DNA from: Perca fluviatilis
Taxonomy: Eukaryota > Chordata > Actinopteri > Perciformes > Percidae
Assembly (NCBI RefSeq): GCF_010015445.1
Contig: NC_053115.1
Location: forward strand, 4,633,576 to 4,697,575
Reading direction: 5' to 3'
DNA: 64,000 nucleotides
Of the stretch, positions 1 to 42,289 are shown one piece after another. The notes under the pieces are model-generated. The model did no database searches, was not told the DNA's origin, and saw only the letters and a program-made list of their open reading frames with translations. A program made the translations under genes and the position numbers. The stretch's first letter is position 1; the number at the start of each line of letters is the position of its first letter.

Positions 1-420
1 TTTTAGATAGTTTGGTACCGTTTTATGAAAATGCCATCTGTTATGCTCACTCTCCACTGGTAATCACTGTGGTGACTACATGTTTAGTTCATGACATGCA
101 AGGCGTGTGGCTATATAAGTGTAGCGGTCTAGAGATGTTCAGTGTGGTAATGTAATATATGGATACAGTTTGCAACTCTACACAGATATATACTTCATAT
201 ATTCGGGAGTTGAACTCCCAAGAAGAATTGAAAGAGGACAGTGCTTCATGGATTTCCAGGTTAGACATTTAGGGGAAATTTCTCAACCTGGATATTTCTG
301 ACATGCATTTATTGCACATCATGTTTACGCAGGATACACAGTAAATGTTTAAATATAAAAGAAATAAAGCAATACCTGAATCTATCATTTTGTTTCACCT
401 ACAGGCTAGGGTGTAATTTC

Positions 421-510
421 CACTGGGGACAGAGGGGGCATGTCCCCCCCCACTTTTCAAAATCTTTTTTGTGTCCCCCCCTAAATTTTCAAATTCAAAT
501 CTCGGTCATC
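421..510. repeat. G/C-tract repeat fragment in itga5 intron 18
   Basis: GGGGGCATGTCCCCCCC followed by TGTGTCCCCCCCTAAATTTT. The pattern looks like a worn MITE terminus. Otherwise 1-1132 shows nothing I can name. Confidence 0.3.
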
Positions 511-1132
511 TGCTTTATACTATATAAAAAAGTAATACATTTTTTTCTTATACATAGTTTACTACTATTCTTTCTAGCTGAATGTATCATTATGATCAAC
601 TTCATTATTTCCTTAATATTGTATCAAGATAGAAAATATATATAAATGTATGTAGAAACGCAGGAAATGGAAATTCAAATCGAAAACATGTTTATGGCGG
701 ATGACCTGTTTTGTTTCCTTTATTATTTATTCTATTCTTTATTCTCAAACATGTAGGAACGAATGACATGAACAATATCATCGAACTCACCAAAGCTAAG
801 ATTACAGTACTGATATAGTATCTCACACTTGCTGGTTGTCATAGTAACACAATATGCTTTTTTTTCCAGGTTCACAGCAGGTGATGTAAGTAAGTAATGT
901 CACTGTAATAATAGATCACATAACAGTATACTTCTGGCTAAATGTAATGCAAAAGTTAGAAAATAGTGGAAAATAATGAAAACGTCAACTATGCCATGAA
1001 AAACAATCTTTATGAAATGTTTGTGAAACATTTGGAGAACACTGATCTACAGTACATGACAAAACGAACTGCGGACCCTTTATGTGACTAAGGTTTTGTG
1101 AATTATTTTGTAGCCTGAGTTAATGTACATAC

Positions 1133-30120
<28,988 letters not shown>

Positions 30121-30385
30121 CTCTTCTGTTGCGCGTTTCTTCTTTCATTGAATAGCTGAAGCGCAAAACGCATCCTCCGTAGCCTACTGTTCCTTATGTA
30201 GTGATCATCCACTGGTATCCTGAATAATCCCTTCAGCTCCAGCAGGTCCGGTGTACTGATCCAGAGTGCATAGTGAAATGTAAAGAAAGGCAAGACAGAG
30301 TCAGAGAGAGGGAAAAAGAGGAAAGGAGGGGGGGGGGCGGGGGGATGATTGCAACCTCATTTGGGGTGGAGCTTTATATTACCAG
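30121..30385 (-). promoter_or_regulatory. itga5: itga5 5' UTR and probable core promoter
   Basis: Upstream of the start codon the gene strand has a pyrimidine-rich stretch, a run of G on the plus strand with a GC-box-like CCGCCCCCC near 30330-30342, a C/EBP-like TTGCAATCAT near 30345-30354 and an AATATAAA box at 30373-30380. These suggest a promoter, but no transcription start can be set from sequence alone. Confidence 0.35.
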
Positions 30386-31670
30386 GCAGCTGGACTGGTC
30401 CCCTGAAGAAGCAAGACTGTGGTAATGTCGTAAAACCCAATCCCAACCCATTATATTACAAATACATTTTAAATTCTACTATTTATGCATTTTCTTTTGA
30501 TTGTATTCATTACAGCCCATGTGTTCATGACACTGAATATACCGCCAAGTAAATTGCAGCTATACAGCTAAACAATGGGCTGCAACTCACTTTAAATTCT
30601 CTGTAGTTTCATCACTATCAGAAACACCTTTCACCCTACAAATTGATTTCACATTGTTATTTGATACCATGTTAAAACAAATATTGATTATTGCTGCTTT
30701 GAAGTAACAGTGTGTCAATTAATACATGACTTATTTACACATGACTGACAAAATCCAAACAGACTTGCTTCTCAATCTCGACTAATACCAGTGACTCCTA
30801 ACTTTATTTGGACTTTACCCTTTTGACATGGAATTGACCTCCCCGAGTTCAAAGATTACAAAAAAAAAAAGTCTTCTTTTCCAAGAAGAACCAAGTCATT
30901 CTTTATACATTTTGAGTCAGTCTGACAGCAGCCAGTCATTTTACAGGAGCCGGAGGAAAAAGGTGCATGTCACATGATACCTGATTATCACATTTGAATG
31001 TAACAATGATGTTGTAAAATCTAAATGGACAGCAATACACATACACCTCATCAACATGTTATATACCTGGTAGTTTGAACGTAATAAACACACATTTTGA
31101 AAAGCATTTCTTATTGCTGCATTTGAACATTGAAATTGCATTCATTTTAGTAACTTTTTAGGACTCAAAACACAGGGTTTAGAACTTAGACTTGACATGG
31201 GACTTCACTCCGGATTTATAGCCAAAACTTGAGACTTACACGTGTGACTTTGTCTCGTGTGCCAATAGTTGTGTATAGCTTGCTACTTTCCATCGCAGAT
31301 TCCCATCAGATGATCTGTGATTAAGCCAGCAGCAATGAAAGATTTGACTTTTGATACTCTGAGCAATTGGCATTAAGGTCATGTAGTCACATGTTTTACA
31401 TGTTGTGTCTGTTTAATAGAGGTAGAATAAGAACTTAGTTGCAGAAACAGTGATGATTGTAATGATTCGGCCGCATTTTTGAAAAGACAAGAAAAGTCTC
31501 CTGGTTTTCTTCTAACATACTCTACAAGTCAAGACAGAATTTAGTGTGACTAAACCTGGAAACACAGACATCCATCTTCAGCTCTGTCTCTCATCACTTT
31601 GTTGGAACTCAACTTGCAGTCATGGCAGACAGACAGGCAAGCATACAGTACGTGATCATTTGCCTCATTG

Positions 31671-31752
<82 letters not shown>

Positions 31753-32845
31753 CTTATAGGAAAAGGGGGGGGGTCCCACATTTGAAGGGCTGTGAGTCAG
31801 GATACTTTACCTGCCAAATGCAACAGGAACGTAGCCAAAGAGAGTTTTTTCGCTGTAAAAACAGACTTTCACATGATACAGAGGCAGTACACTGTGCCTT
31901 GTTGCAGCTAACAATACATCAGTAAGTTCCCCTCATAAATTAACAAATGCCAGCTGATGTGGTAATGTGGTGGATGCCGGGTGTTACTTTAGTTTATTTC
32001 ATGAATAGGTTAAAATATAGCAACATTTCTAGCTGATTTAAATGGACACTTCCTCATATTTCGAGAAGTTATTATAAACAGCACAGATGTTATATTTGTT
32101 ATCTGTAATCCAACCAATCATTTTAACTTGAATGAATGTCTTGATTCCAGCCTTCACCCGCCTCCACCAATCAAAAGCTTCAGGTCATAAATGTTGGATT
32201 ACAGTTAGTGCCAAAGTTGTGACACAACTACACAGATAAGGAAATACTTTACCATATGCCGAATAAATCACCTATTTAAGTCTGATTAAAAAGAGATCAA
32301 GCAATCTGTTACGTTTATTGACCTCTATTGGCATGAAATATGAACTGCAACATTAAACAACTGTTCCTTACAAGTTCTTAATGCTTAGTTTTTTACAGTC
32401 TGTTGTGCTGCCCCAGGTTTTTTAGATGGTCTCCAGCTGCATTTAGACCTAACACTGTTTTATTGATGGGTTCTTGCCACCTGGGACAGCAAAAAACAAG
32501 TAAAGTATGTAATTTCTTTTTCAAAAACCACGTACGCTTAGCGTTAATTTAAACCAACGAGTCTCATTTAAACCGTTCCAAGGCATACCATTGACTGATG
32601 ATTGACTACAATTGGCACACAAGAGACAAAGTCACATGTATAAGTCTCAAGTCTTAGGTCCGGTCACTGTCTCCAGTGGCCTAAAAATAACGCAAGTTCA
32701 AAGTGAATGGACTGGGCTACAACCTGCAATAATAAAGACACATGTAATGGTCAACAGTCTAATTAAAAATTAACTTTTGGTTCTTCCTGGTTTTCAATAT
32801 TGCAGCGTCACTGTAACTTCAACAACAAATGTAGCCAGAGCAATA
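30386..32845. other. Intergenic, no gene seen
   Basis: Apart from the GT tract at 31675 I see no exon-like open frames with splice sites, no RNA gene and no named repeat. Confidence 0.5.
31675..31750. repeat. (GT)n microsatellite, intergenic
   Basis: About 76 bp of GT between itga5 and the Tc1 element. Confidence 0.95.
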
Positions 32846-32847
32846 TA

Positions 32848-34475
32848 CAGTGCCTTGCGAAAGTATTCGGCCCTCTTGAACTTTTCGACCTTTTGCCACA
32901 TTTCAGGCCTCAAACATAAAGATATAAAACTGTAATTTTTTGTGAAGAATCAACAACAAGTGGGACACAATCATGAAGTGGAACGAAATTTATTGGATAT
33001 TTCAAACCTTTTAAACAAATAAAAACTGAAATATTGGGCGCGCAAAATTATTCAGCCCCCTTTAAGTTAATACTTTGTAGCGCCACCTTTGCGGCGATTA
33101 CAAGCTGTAAGTCGCTTGGGGTATGTCTCTATCAGTTTTGCACATCGAGACTGACATTTTTGCCCATTCCTCCTTGCAAAACAGCTCGAGCTCAGTGAGG
33201 TTGGATGGAGAGCGGTGGAACAGCAGTTTTCAGTTCTTTCCACAGATTCTCGATTGGATTCAGGTCTGGACTTTGACTTGGCCATTCTAACACCTGGATA
33301 TGTTTATTTGTGAACCATTCCATTGTAGATTTTGCTTTATGTTTTGGATCATTGTCTTGTTGGAAGACAAATCTGCGCCCCAGTCTCAGGTCTTTTGCAG
33401 ACTCCATCAGGTTTTCTTCCAGAATGGTCCTGTATTTGGCTCCATCCATCTTCCCATCAATTTTAACCATCTTCCCTGTCCCTGCTGAAGAAAAGCAGGC
33501 CCAAACCATGATGCTGCCACCACCATGTTTGACAGTGGGGATGGTGTGTTCAGGGTGATGAGCTGTGTTGCTTTTACCCAAACATAACGTTTTGCATTGT
33601 TGCCAAAAAGTTCGATTTTGGTTTCATCTGACCACAGCACCTTCTTCCACATGTTTGGTGTGTCTCTCAGGTGGCTTTTGGCAAACTTTAAACGACACAT
33701 TTTTATGGATATCTTTAAGAAATGGCTTTCTTCTTGCCACTCTTCCATAAAGGCCAGATTTGTGCAGTATACGACTGATTGTTGTCCTATGCGACAGAGT
33801 CTCCCACCTCAGCTGTAAATCTCTGCAGTTCATCCAGAGTGATCATGGGCCTCTTGGCTGCATCTCTGATCAGTCTTCTCATTGTATGAGCTGAAAGTTT
33901 AGAGGGACGGCCGGGTCTTCGTAGATTTGTAGTGGTCTGATACTCCTTCCATTTCAATATTATCGCTTGCACAGTGCTCCTTGGGATGTTTAAAGCTTGG
34001 GAAATCTTTTTGTATCCAAATCCGGCTTTAAACTTCTCCACAACAGTATCTCGGACCTGCCTGGTGTGTTCCTTGTTCTTCATGATGCTCTCTGCGCTTT
34101 ACACGGACCTCTGAGACTATCACAGAGCAGGTGCATTTATACGGAGACTTGATTACACACAGCTGGATTCTATTTATCATCATTAGTCATTTAGGTCAAC
34201 ATTGGATCATTCAGAGATCCTCACTGAACTTCTGGAGAGAGATTTGCTGCACTGAAAGTAAAGGGGCTGAATAATTTTGCACGCCCCACTTTTTCAGTTT
34301 TTATTTGTTAAAAAAGTTTGAAATAGCCAATGAATTTTGTTCCACTTCATAATTGGGACCCACTTGTTGTTGATTCTTCACAAAAATTACAGTTTTATAT
34401 CTTTATGTTTGAGGCCTGAAATGTGGCAAAAGGTCGAAACGCGTCAAAAGGGCGAATACTTTCGGCAAGGCACTG
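32848..34475 (-). mobile_element. Tc1/mariner transposon, full-length but inactive
   Basis: Both ends read CAGTGCCTTGCGAAAGTAT-like sequence in opposite orientation, followed by about 200 bp of matching inverted repeat, flanked by TA at 32846-32847 and 34476-34477. The minus strand encodes a transposase starting MKNKEHTRQVRDTVVEKFKA, with helix-turn-helix (STVQAIILKWKEY), [23 protein letters not shown] and [11 protein letters not shown], i.e. a DDE catalytic triad. The frame is broken at several points (near 33790, 33630, 33580 and 33200), so it cannot make transposase. Confidence 0.92.
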
Positions 34476-34477
34476 TA

Positions 34478-35924
34478 GGTGTTGTCTTTTCACTCCTAAT
34501 AACTGTTTCTATTTTTCAACGGCCACTTACAGATCATTTACAGAACCTTTGAGCCATGTCTTCCTGCTTATGTCTCAATACACCATGAAATTGCTGTTTC
34601 CTTATGACTTTTAAACCCTGGCTGTGTATTTAAATGTACTTGTCAGATACAAATACTTTCCCTGGTCCAAATCAAGCACCCGGTTTTTACTAAGCATTAA
34701 CAATTGTAAATGGAGACTCAGCGCAGAGGAAGCTTTGGGTTTGACTGGTTGGATGGACAGCTATAAAGTCACAGAGGGTAAAACAGTGGAACTAGACATG
34801 GAGTCTGTACAGTGTTGTCTCTCTAAATTTAGCCTACTTCACAGTGAACATTTGCTCACAAACCAAAGGCAGTTATCACATTTAAGAACTAGAAGGGTAA
34901 TCAGAGAGCACAGACCTGTGCCAAGGCATGCCCTTGCTCGCAATGTTAACGTTCCAACTGGGTGGGTGTTCACGTGAAGTTTCACAAAGATCAGGCCAGT
35001 TGTTATTCCGTAATTCTGCTGACAGACAGACAGACAGACAGACAGACAAAGAGACCAAATAATCCAAAAACATGACCTCCTTGGCAAATGTAAAGATCAA
35101 TCAGATTTCTAAGGAATTTAATATTGTCTGATGCATGGAGTCTTGTTATTGAGGATAAAAAAGAAGAAAAAGTGAAAACGGGTGACCTTTACTGATTTGG
35201 CTCAAAATTGTGGAAAAAGAGCATGTTCCAAGCTACAAGGAGCCGGCTGAAACTGCAAAAGCTCAGAAAGCTGCTGAGCTATAGTTACATCTGCACACTA
35301 ATTGGAAAAGTCTGAGTAAAGAAGTACACTGGAACACCTATTTCAGCGTTTCTGCAATTATTTTGCTATGTGGAGGCGTGGTAAGTTTAAAGGGTTTCAT
35401 TTTCCACTGGTCAACTTGCCAGCCATGTGGGGGATTTTATTTATGTCCTTTCACAGCCAAATCTACCTCCCAACCCCCACACACAATCACTCACACAGAC
35501 GGCCTACATTATGTCAGAGTAAAGGTGATAAGAGACATAACACACACCTAGCAGTGTCTGCATGTTGTCTCGAGCACTGAAAGATGGAGGAAAGAGCACT
35601 TTTCCATCCAGACACATACATGCACAGAGGCCACCTACACACACAGGAAGCCACAGGATTACCACAATTAAAACAACATGGCTACTAACATGTGCCTCCA
35701 GAGGTTCAGATACTAGGATCATGATTTAATGCAACTATGCTGGCTTAGGGGGGGCTAAGGGATCAATGTCTGTGGATGACAAAACTTGTGTTTACATTAA
35801 GTGTTTCTCACCAAAATGCATTATGTGAATCACCGAGGCCTAACAAATGTGATGAATGCATTTCCTTCATTTAAAAAAAAAAACTTTTAGCATGTTGTAG
35901 CTCATTTTTTAGGTTTTTTGACCC
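34478..35924. other. Intergenic, no gene seen
   Basis: Open frames are short and without family resemblance. The CAGA tract at 35022 is the only clear feature; the sequence just before it may be an old repeat. Confidence 0.45.
35022..35049. repeat. (CAGA)n microsatellite
   Basis: Seven or so CAGA units. Confidence 0.9.
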
Positions 35925-36325
35925 ACAACTTAAATGTTTTGGTTCACCCTTACCGTCATCAACCTCATTTCCGCGCCGGGCCGGCTTCGGACAGATATTT
36001 AGAAATGATGTTCGGGTTTGGGTCGGGCTCGGTCACATCAGTGCACCTCTTGTGCGTGTCTGTGTTAACGTGCGCTTGTTGCCCCGTGTGCGCTGATGCG
36101 CTCATCTGTTGACATTTCTGAATGCCTTCCTACAGCTGCTTAATAAAAGCTTTCCACACAAACACACGTAGGCCTACAAAGAAATTAGATTTTAACTGTG
36201 TCGGGCTCGGGTCGGGCTCGGACATAAATATGTTATTGCCTGTCGGGCTCAGGTTCGGTTACTGCCCTGTCGGACGCGGGCTGGGCTCGGACAGAAAATT
36301 GCGGCCCGATCCGCACTCTAGAAGA
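35925..36325. repeat. GGGTCGGGCTCGG-type repeat
   Basis: Several TCGGGCTCGG motifs and an end GCGGCCCGATCCGCACTCT. A related scrap (CCCGACCTGAGCCCGATC) is at about 10052-10072. Likely an old DNA element. Confidence 0.4.
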
Positions 36326-36604
36326 CAAAGACAACTCTAAATCAATGCTAATGTTATCTATCATATAGTCAGCTGTTAGCTATTTGCCAAAACAACTTCA
36401 TGGTGATAATACAGTATGTCAATGTTTACAGGTTGTTGCACTGCCCCCAAATAGCCCCCCAAAAAGATCTTCAACTAAGGTTTATTAATACATTTTTCAA
36501 AACTGGTAGCAAATACAAAACAGCTGTGTGTGACCTAAAAACTGTACTGTTTAAGGACAATGCCATTCAATGCCCGAAAAGGTGGCGGTGTCATTGGTTG
36601 GAAT

Positions 36605-37093
36605 TAGTGATGTAACAATTACCCGTGTAACGGTAAATCACGATAAAAATATTGACGATAACAATTACCGTTTTCATTTAAAATATCATTATTATCACGG
36701 TAGATTACCACAGTGTTTAATCCTTCCCAGCTTCATCCGAGTCTCCTGAAGTTTCTGCGCAGGCGCACTGCGTAGACTACAACGCACTGCGTAGACTACA
36801 ACGCACTGCGTAGACTACAACGCACTGCGTAGACTACAACGTGCGTTTCTTGAAGTTGGAATCATGGCGGAAGAGGAGATGACAGCGCTCAGGACATTTA
36901 TCCGCCTGTTGCCTATATTTTATTAATATAATAAGCACTGTTACACTTTTTGAAACTATTTCAGTTTGTGTAGGCCTATCAGTGCTTTCTGAACATATTG
37001 AACACACTTAAAAATACCGCGATAATACCAAAAACCATGATCATTTTGGTCACTATAACCGTGAGGTTACATTTTGATACCGTTAATTCCCTA
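36605..37093. mobile_element. hAT-type MITE with internal 19-bp tandem repeat
   Basis: Ends TAGTGATGTAACAATTACCC and TAGGGAATTAACGGTATC (reverse complement of right end), flanked by GTTGGAAT and ATTGGAAT. Four head-to-tail copies of CGCACTGCGTAGACTACAA lie at 36764-36839. Confidence 0.72.
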
Positions 37094-38139
37094 ATTGGAA
37101 TACTAAAGGACCTGTGATCAAACTCATGTCACAGCAAGCATCCACCATGCTGAAGTGTAGTTGAGCAAGGCCAGCTCCAAGAAGGTTTTGTGTTGCTGAC
37201 CTCTGACTTTTCCCTGACCTCTAATCTTCTCGTATTTTGAACGAGGAAAGAGAATATCATTACAGGAAGACAATTAATGTACCAGTTTCCCCCTCTTCTA
37301 TTCCACATAAAGTAACTTATTCATTAATGGATCTATGTAGACTGTCACAGTCTGTGTGAACTTTCAATTTTGAGAATATTCATACGTACAGAGTGGTATG
37401 AACTGTAGAACTAGAAACTTATGCATTTGCGTAGCATACAGCAGTGAAAGTTCGGCTGGCGAGGAATGTGACGGAGCAGTGGTTGAAACTCTATAGCTCT
37501 CCAGGGGATCTTATCCAAGTTTATCTTTCATCCGCCACGTCATCACAGCATTACTCATTAAAAGACCTGAGCTCCTACAGCAGTTAGCCCTGTGTGACTT
37601 ACGTACCTATTCCCAAGAGGGAAACTCACACTGCAAAAACAAGCATTGAGAAAAAGATAAGTGGCAACTCAAAGACATGTCAATTATTATTGATTATAAA
37701 AGAATGAATATAAGTTTCTTATTTAAAATGTGCCACTACTGTGACATAAATATCTGATAGGGTGATCATTTAATTTAAGCAAACTGAGGAACAACTGTTG
37801 AACATTTTATTATTGCAGCAAATGCACATTGTTGTTACCAGCCCATAATCATTTTATTTCAGCCTGATGACATCAACAAATTAGGTATTTAGTATGTAAT
37901 ATCTCAGTTCTGCATCAGTTGTTTCATTGTCACTTTGTATGTTTTAAAACTGCAAAAGCAGTCTTTCTGTTCATGTTTCCATTTCCAACCAGGGTCAGAT
38001 CTGAGCAGTCTTGTATAAAGTACTTGAAAGCAATACTTGAGTAAAAGTACAAGTATCTTACCAGAAAAGGACTTTGGTAGAAGTTAGTTAGTTAGTTAAC
38101 GGGCCTTTTCAAAAAGGTTTCAAATTGTTTGTCTTTTCA

Positions 38140-41100
38140 TCTTCTACAGATTGTAAACACGTCTCTTCTCTCAGGTATCTTCCCACTGGTCATCAAGTCA
38201 CTCTTAAAAAAGAACAATCTAGACACTAGGCACTAATGAGCAACTATAGGCCAATATCAAACGTTCCGTTTTTAAGTAAAATCATTGAAAAAGCGTTTTT
38301 TTCAACAACTCAACCTTTTCTTGTCACTAAACAATGGTTTTGATGCCTTCCAGTCGGGTTTTCGAGCACACCACAGCACTGAGACGGCTCTTGTTAAAGT
38401 CTTTAATGACATCCACTTAAACACAGACAGTGGCAAAATTTCAGTCTTAGTATTACTAGATCTCAGTGCTGCATTTTACACGGTCGACCATGACATATTA
38501 CTAGACCAATTGGAAAACTGGGTTGGCCTTTCTGGCTCAGTACTAAACTGGTTTGAATTCTATTTAAAGAATAGGGACTACTTTGTATCTATAGGTAATT
38601 ATACATCTGACCATACAAATATAATGTGTGGAGTACCCCAAGGCTCAGTTCTGGGGCCTCTTCTGTTTAACATCTACATGCTTCCACCGGCTCAAATTAT
38701 GGAAAACAACAAAATAAGTTACCACAGTTATGCGGATGACACACAAATTTACATAACCTTATCGCCTGGGCACTATAGTCTAATACAAAAACTGAGTAAG
38801 TAAACAAAGTAACAACTGGATGTGCCAGAACTTTCTTAAATTAAATGAAGAAAAAACTGAGGTGGTTGTTTTTGGAGCAAAAGAGGAACAATTAAAAGTC
38901 AGCACTCAGCTTCAAACGACAATGTTAAAAACAAACAGACAAAGCCAGAAATCTTGGTGTAGTCATGGACTCAGCACTGAATTCCAAACAGCCACATTAA
39001 AGGGAAACTTCACCGATTTAGCATTAAGCTTTGTATCAGTAGAAACCTGGTAGTATTTTTGAATGACCATGCTTCCCTCCCTCATGTCCCCCTGAGAGGG
39101 GAGATCTCTGTATTGTGGGTCTGGAAAAAAGCCTCAGATGACGCAAAATGACGATTTTTGCGTCATCTGAGGCTTTTTTGCCCAGAGGCAAAAGACTACA
39201 GCCAGTTTTAGGAGCCACTTCCGCATAGCCCATAGGGGGTTGGACTGTCGGCTTTTTCTGGAGATTGCCAAGGAAAAAACGAGTGTCAGCCATCTTGAAT
39301 CCTCGCTTAGCTTCTCAGCAGGAGCAGAAACTGTTCATCCCGACGGAAATTTTAGTACAACAATTATGTGCATTCAAACTACCTCACACGTGTACCACCG
39401 GGATACATTGGTACACATCGGAGAATATGCAGGACACTTTATTACAGACGCAATACTCGACACACTACACGAGCTTCGCCTGCATGGAGACCAGCGGTGG
39501 AGCTCGATGCCTCTGGCCGGTAAACGGACCTCATCAGCGGGGAGCATTGAACGAGTGTGCCGGTGGAAAGCTAACGCTAGCCAGCCACCTGTTCCACCAA
39601 TCCTTCTTGCAAGTGTCCGCTCATTAAACAAACTGGACAACATCCAACTTCAACGAAACTCCCAACGTGAGTTCAGAGACTGCTGTGTTTTTGTTGTTGT
39701 GGAAATATTGCTGTGGACAATCCAGCCTGCTGCTCGGTCACCGGGTAAGACTACTAGTGGAGGTGGGCTGTGTTACCCCGGACTGCCTGTTGCAGAAATG
39801 GGGTGATTTGTATCCAACTAACTGCTAACTGCTGGTGGAGTTTGTGACTGTAAAATGCCGACAATTCTAGCTACATCCCACGCAAATGTACGGCTGTGTT
39901 TATACTCGATGTTTATACCACAGCCCACCAAGAGCTAATGCTAGTAGCTATGTGTTAGCCTTCTTTTATTACATGGCTTGGTTGAGTTCTAATGTAGAAT
40001 GCGGTCTGTTATTTCTTGATAACAGACCGTCTGTTATTTCTTGATAACAGACCGCTGCTAAGGATAACACACCGTTGCCATGCATAAAAGAGCGTTGCCA
40101 TGGACACAGTTCTGTTCACTCTGGAGCTATCAATCAATCCGCTGAAAGAAGTCCGGATAATGTATCAGCTGTGGCAAAAAAGTATACGTTTTAAATGTGT
40201 AACACCACTTGAGCCACGGTGAAAAGTTTTTTCATGTATATGGTTGAAATGACAATAAAACACACTTGTTGAGTTCATCGCCTCACTGTCTGTCTGTAAA
40301 AGGTAGGCGTGGCTTGGGAGTAGACACTAAAGCAGCGAAGCAAGTGCATTCTGGGATTTGGTGTCTTTCATCCACATGAGCCAAAAACACATTTTCTGGC
40401 TTTTCTCGGCCTAGAAGCCACCAATTTCTAAAAGAATTTCACATTTCTACTACATAAGTGACCCAATTTAAATATCTGTTCATCTTTCCAATGGTGAAAT
40501 AGTCCTTTAAGACAATTACAAAGTCAGCCTATTACCACCTTAAGAATATTTCAAGGGTTAAAGGACTTATGTCTCAGCAAGACTTGGAAAAACTTGTCCA
40601 TGCTTTTATCTTCAGTAGACTAGACTACTGTAACAGTGTTTTTACAGGTCTCCTTAAAAAATCAGAGAGCTGCAGCTGATTCAGAACGCTGCTGGTTCAA
40701 GTCCTCACTAAGACCAAGCATGTGGATCACATCACTCCAGTTCTGAAGTCTTTACGTTGGCTTGCTGTGCCTCAAAGAATTGATTTCAAAATACTTCTGC
40801 TAGTTTATAAATCACTAAACGGTTTAGGGCCAAAATACATTTCTGATCTGCTAGTAAACTATGACCCACCCAGACCTCTCAGGTCATCTGGGACAGGGCT
40901 GTTAACTGTCCCCAGAGTCAGAACTAAACAGGGAGAAGCAGGGTTCAGTTTTTATGCTCCACATATCTGGAACAAACTCCCAGATAACTGCAGGTCCGCT
41001 GCAACTATCAGTTCTTTTAAATCAAGGCTGAAGACCTTTCTTTTTGATGTTGCCTTTCTTTTAAATAATTGTTTAAAAATGTTAAACTGTTTTTAACTTC
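38140..41100 (+). mobile_element. L2-type LINE reverse transcriptase, split by a DNA element
   Basis: Residues include NYRPIS-like sequence, AFQSGFRAHHSTETALVKVF, LLDLSAAFYTVDHDILLDQL, GVPQGSVLGPLLFNIY and SYADDTQIY, the reverse-transcriptase motifs of L2-type elements. The C-terminal part resumes at 40511 and includes LKSLRWLAVPQRIDFKILLL and APHIWNKLPDNCRS. Several frames are needed, so it is dead. A 1.5-kb element sits at 39001-40506. Confidence 0.88.
39001..40506. mobile_element. TTAA-flanked non-autonomous DNA element inside the L2 LINE
   Basis: Inserted between TTAA at 38997-39000 and TTAA at 40507-40510. Ends are imperfect inverted repeats, AGGGAAACTTCACC and AGGACTATTTCACC (reverse complement of the right end). 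Inside are a 24-bp perfect hairpin (39125-39148 with 39156-39179) and a nested palindrome at 40002-40056 (CGGTCTGTTAT, ATAACAGACCG repeated). The longest open frame (188 codons, 39240-39806) has no recognisable domain. TTAA target duplication suggests piggyBac or Kolobok superfamily. Confidence 0.8.
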
Positions 41101-42289
41101 TCTTTAATGTTTAATTTCTTATACTGCACTGTAACTTTTATTCTCGTATCCAGTGTAACAAATTTACACTGGATACACTTTGTTACATTACAACACTGGA
41201 TCTGAGTGACATGGCATATGAGCCCTGTTGCCCAAATGGCTAAAAAAAAAAAACTCACAGAGGTTACATTGAGCAACTGCAGCTTGGTTCAGGACTATTA
41301 ACTGATTCAATCTGTTAATCCCCAAACCGGAAGTAGCCTGCTCAGCCCATAGACATTTTTTGTTGCTTTATAAAAAAAAAAAATTGTAAACAGATGAGCA
41401 GTACAGCAAGAAAACATATTACAATGTACACAATGATCACCACTATATAAATTACTAAAGTCAAGAAATACAGTACAGTATGTTTTACATCAAATGAATG
41501 TAAAGATAAACAAACAAAACATAAGAAAACATACAAAAATGTAATAAAATAAAATAAAAACTAGTTGCAACCTAGTTTGAAATCAATTTGAAATGTCTAA
41601 ATATTTTAATAGTTTTGCCAATTTAGAGTTTCTGAGTTTTATGTTTTCTATGGTGGTCAAATCAAATCAAATCAAATTTGTATTTTTAAAAATAGAAAGC
41701 AGGGTAATTTTGTAAGCTGAATAATTTTATGGAATTTTAAATCATTATTAATAAGGTTTATTAGGTTTATGTAAATTTCCTCAGCTGAGAAAAATGGGGT
41801 TGCTAAAAATAAGTAATATATCAAGTTTCTTTAGATGTTTTAAAATAATTTTGAAAGGTCCTTCTATTAATCAAACCATAAAGAAGTAGCATGAAATCAA
41901 TCAGCAAACACAATAGTAAAAAATCTATAGTAAATCTATAGTAAAAAATCTTAAATTTTTTTTAGAAGTACATATTTATGAGGTAATATCATAGACTATA
42001 AAAAATATAAAGTTTTGCCCATAGACATACGCATGTAGGCCTATTTCTATGGCTCAGCCAGCCAAAGTCTCTAGTGCGCCTGCTCTCCGCACATTGCGGA
42101 AACAGTGCATATGTTCCGTACTGTATAATATTGTATCCTCCCAGTAATTTTCTAATTTTTGACTCCACTGCAGCTGTATCCAGTTTTGCTGAATCCTACT
42201 ATGTCCACGCCAAGACCCGCCCTTCAATAGCAGCTCGATTGGTTGGGGTTAGGCATTTGATCTTGAGTGGTTAAGGATAGCCGATTGGT

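Noticed and set aside
1..1132. Next itga5 exon (LDCGED-like) expected after exon 18
   Set aside because: No minus-strand open segment with the expected cysteine motif and splice borders was found; it is probably beyond position 1.
34624..34977. 117-codon open frame between Tc1 and L2 elements
   Set aside because: No recognisable domain, no supporting splice sites and no neighbouring exons in phase.
39240..39806. 188-codon open frame in the TTAA element as a possible transposase
   Set aside because: No transposase motif (no DDE/DDD spacing, no zinc finger) and a GC-rich origin could keep it open by chance.
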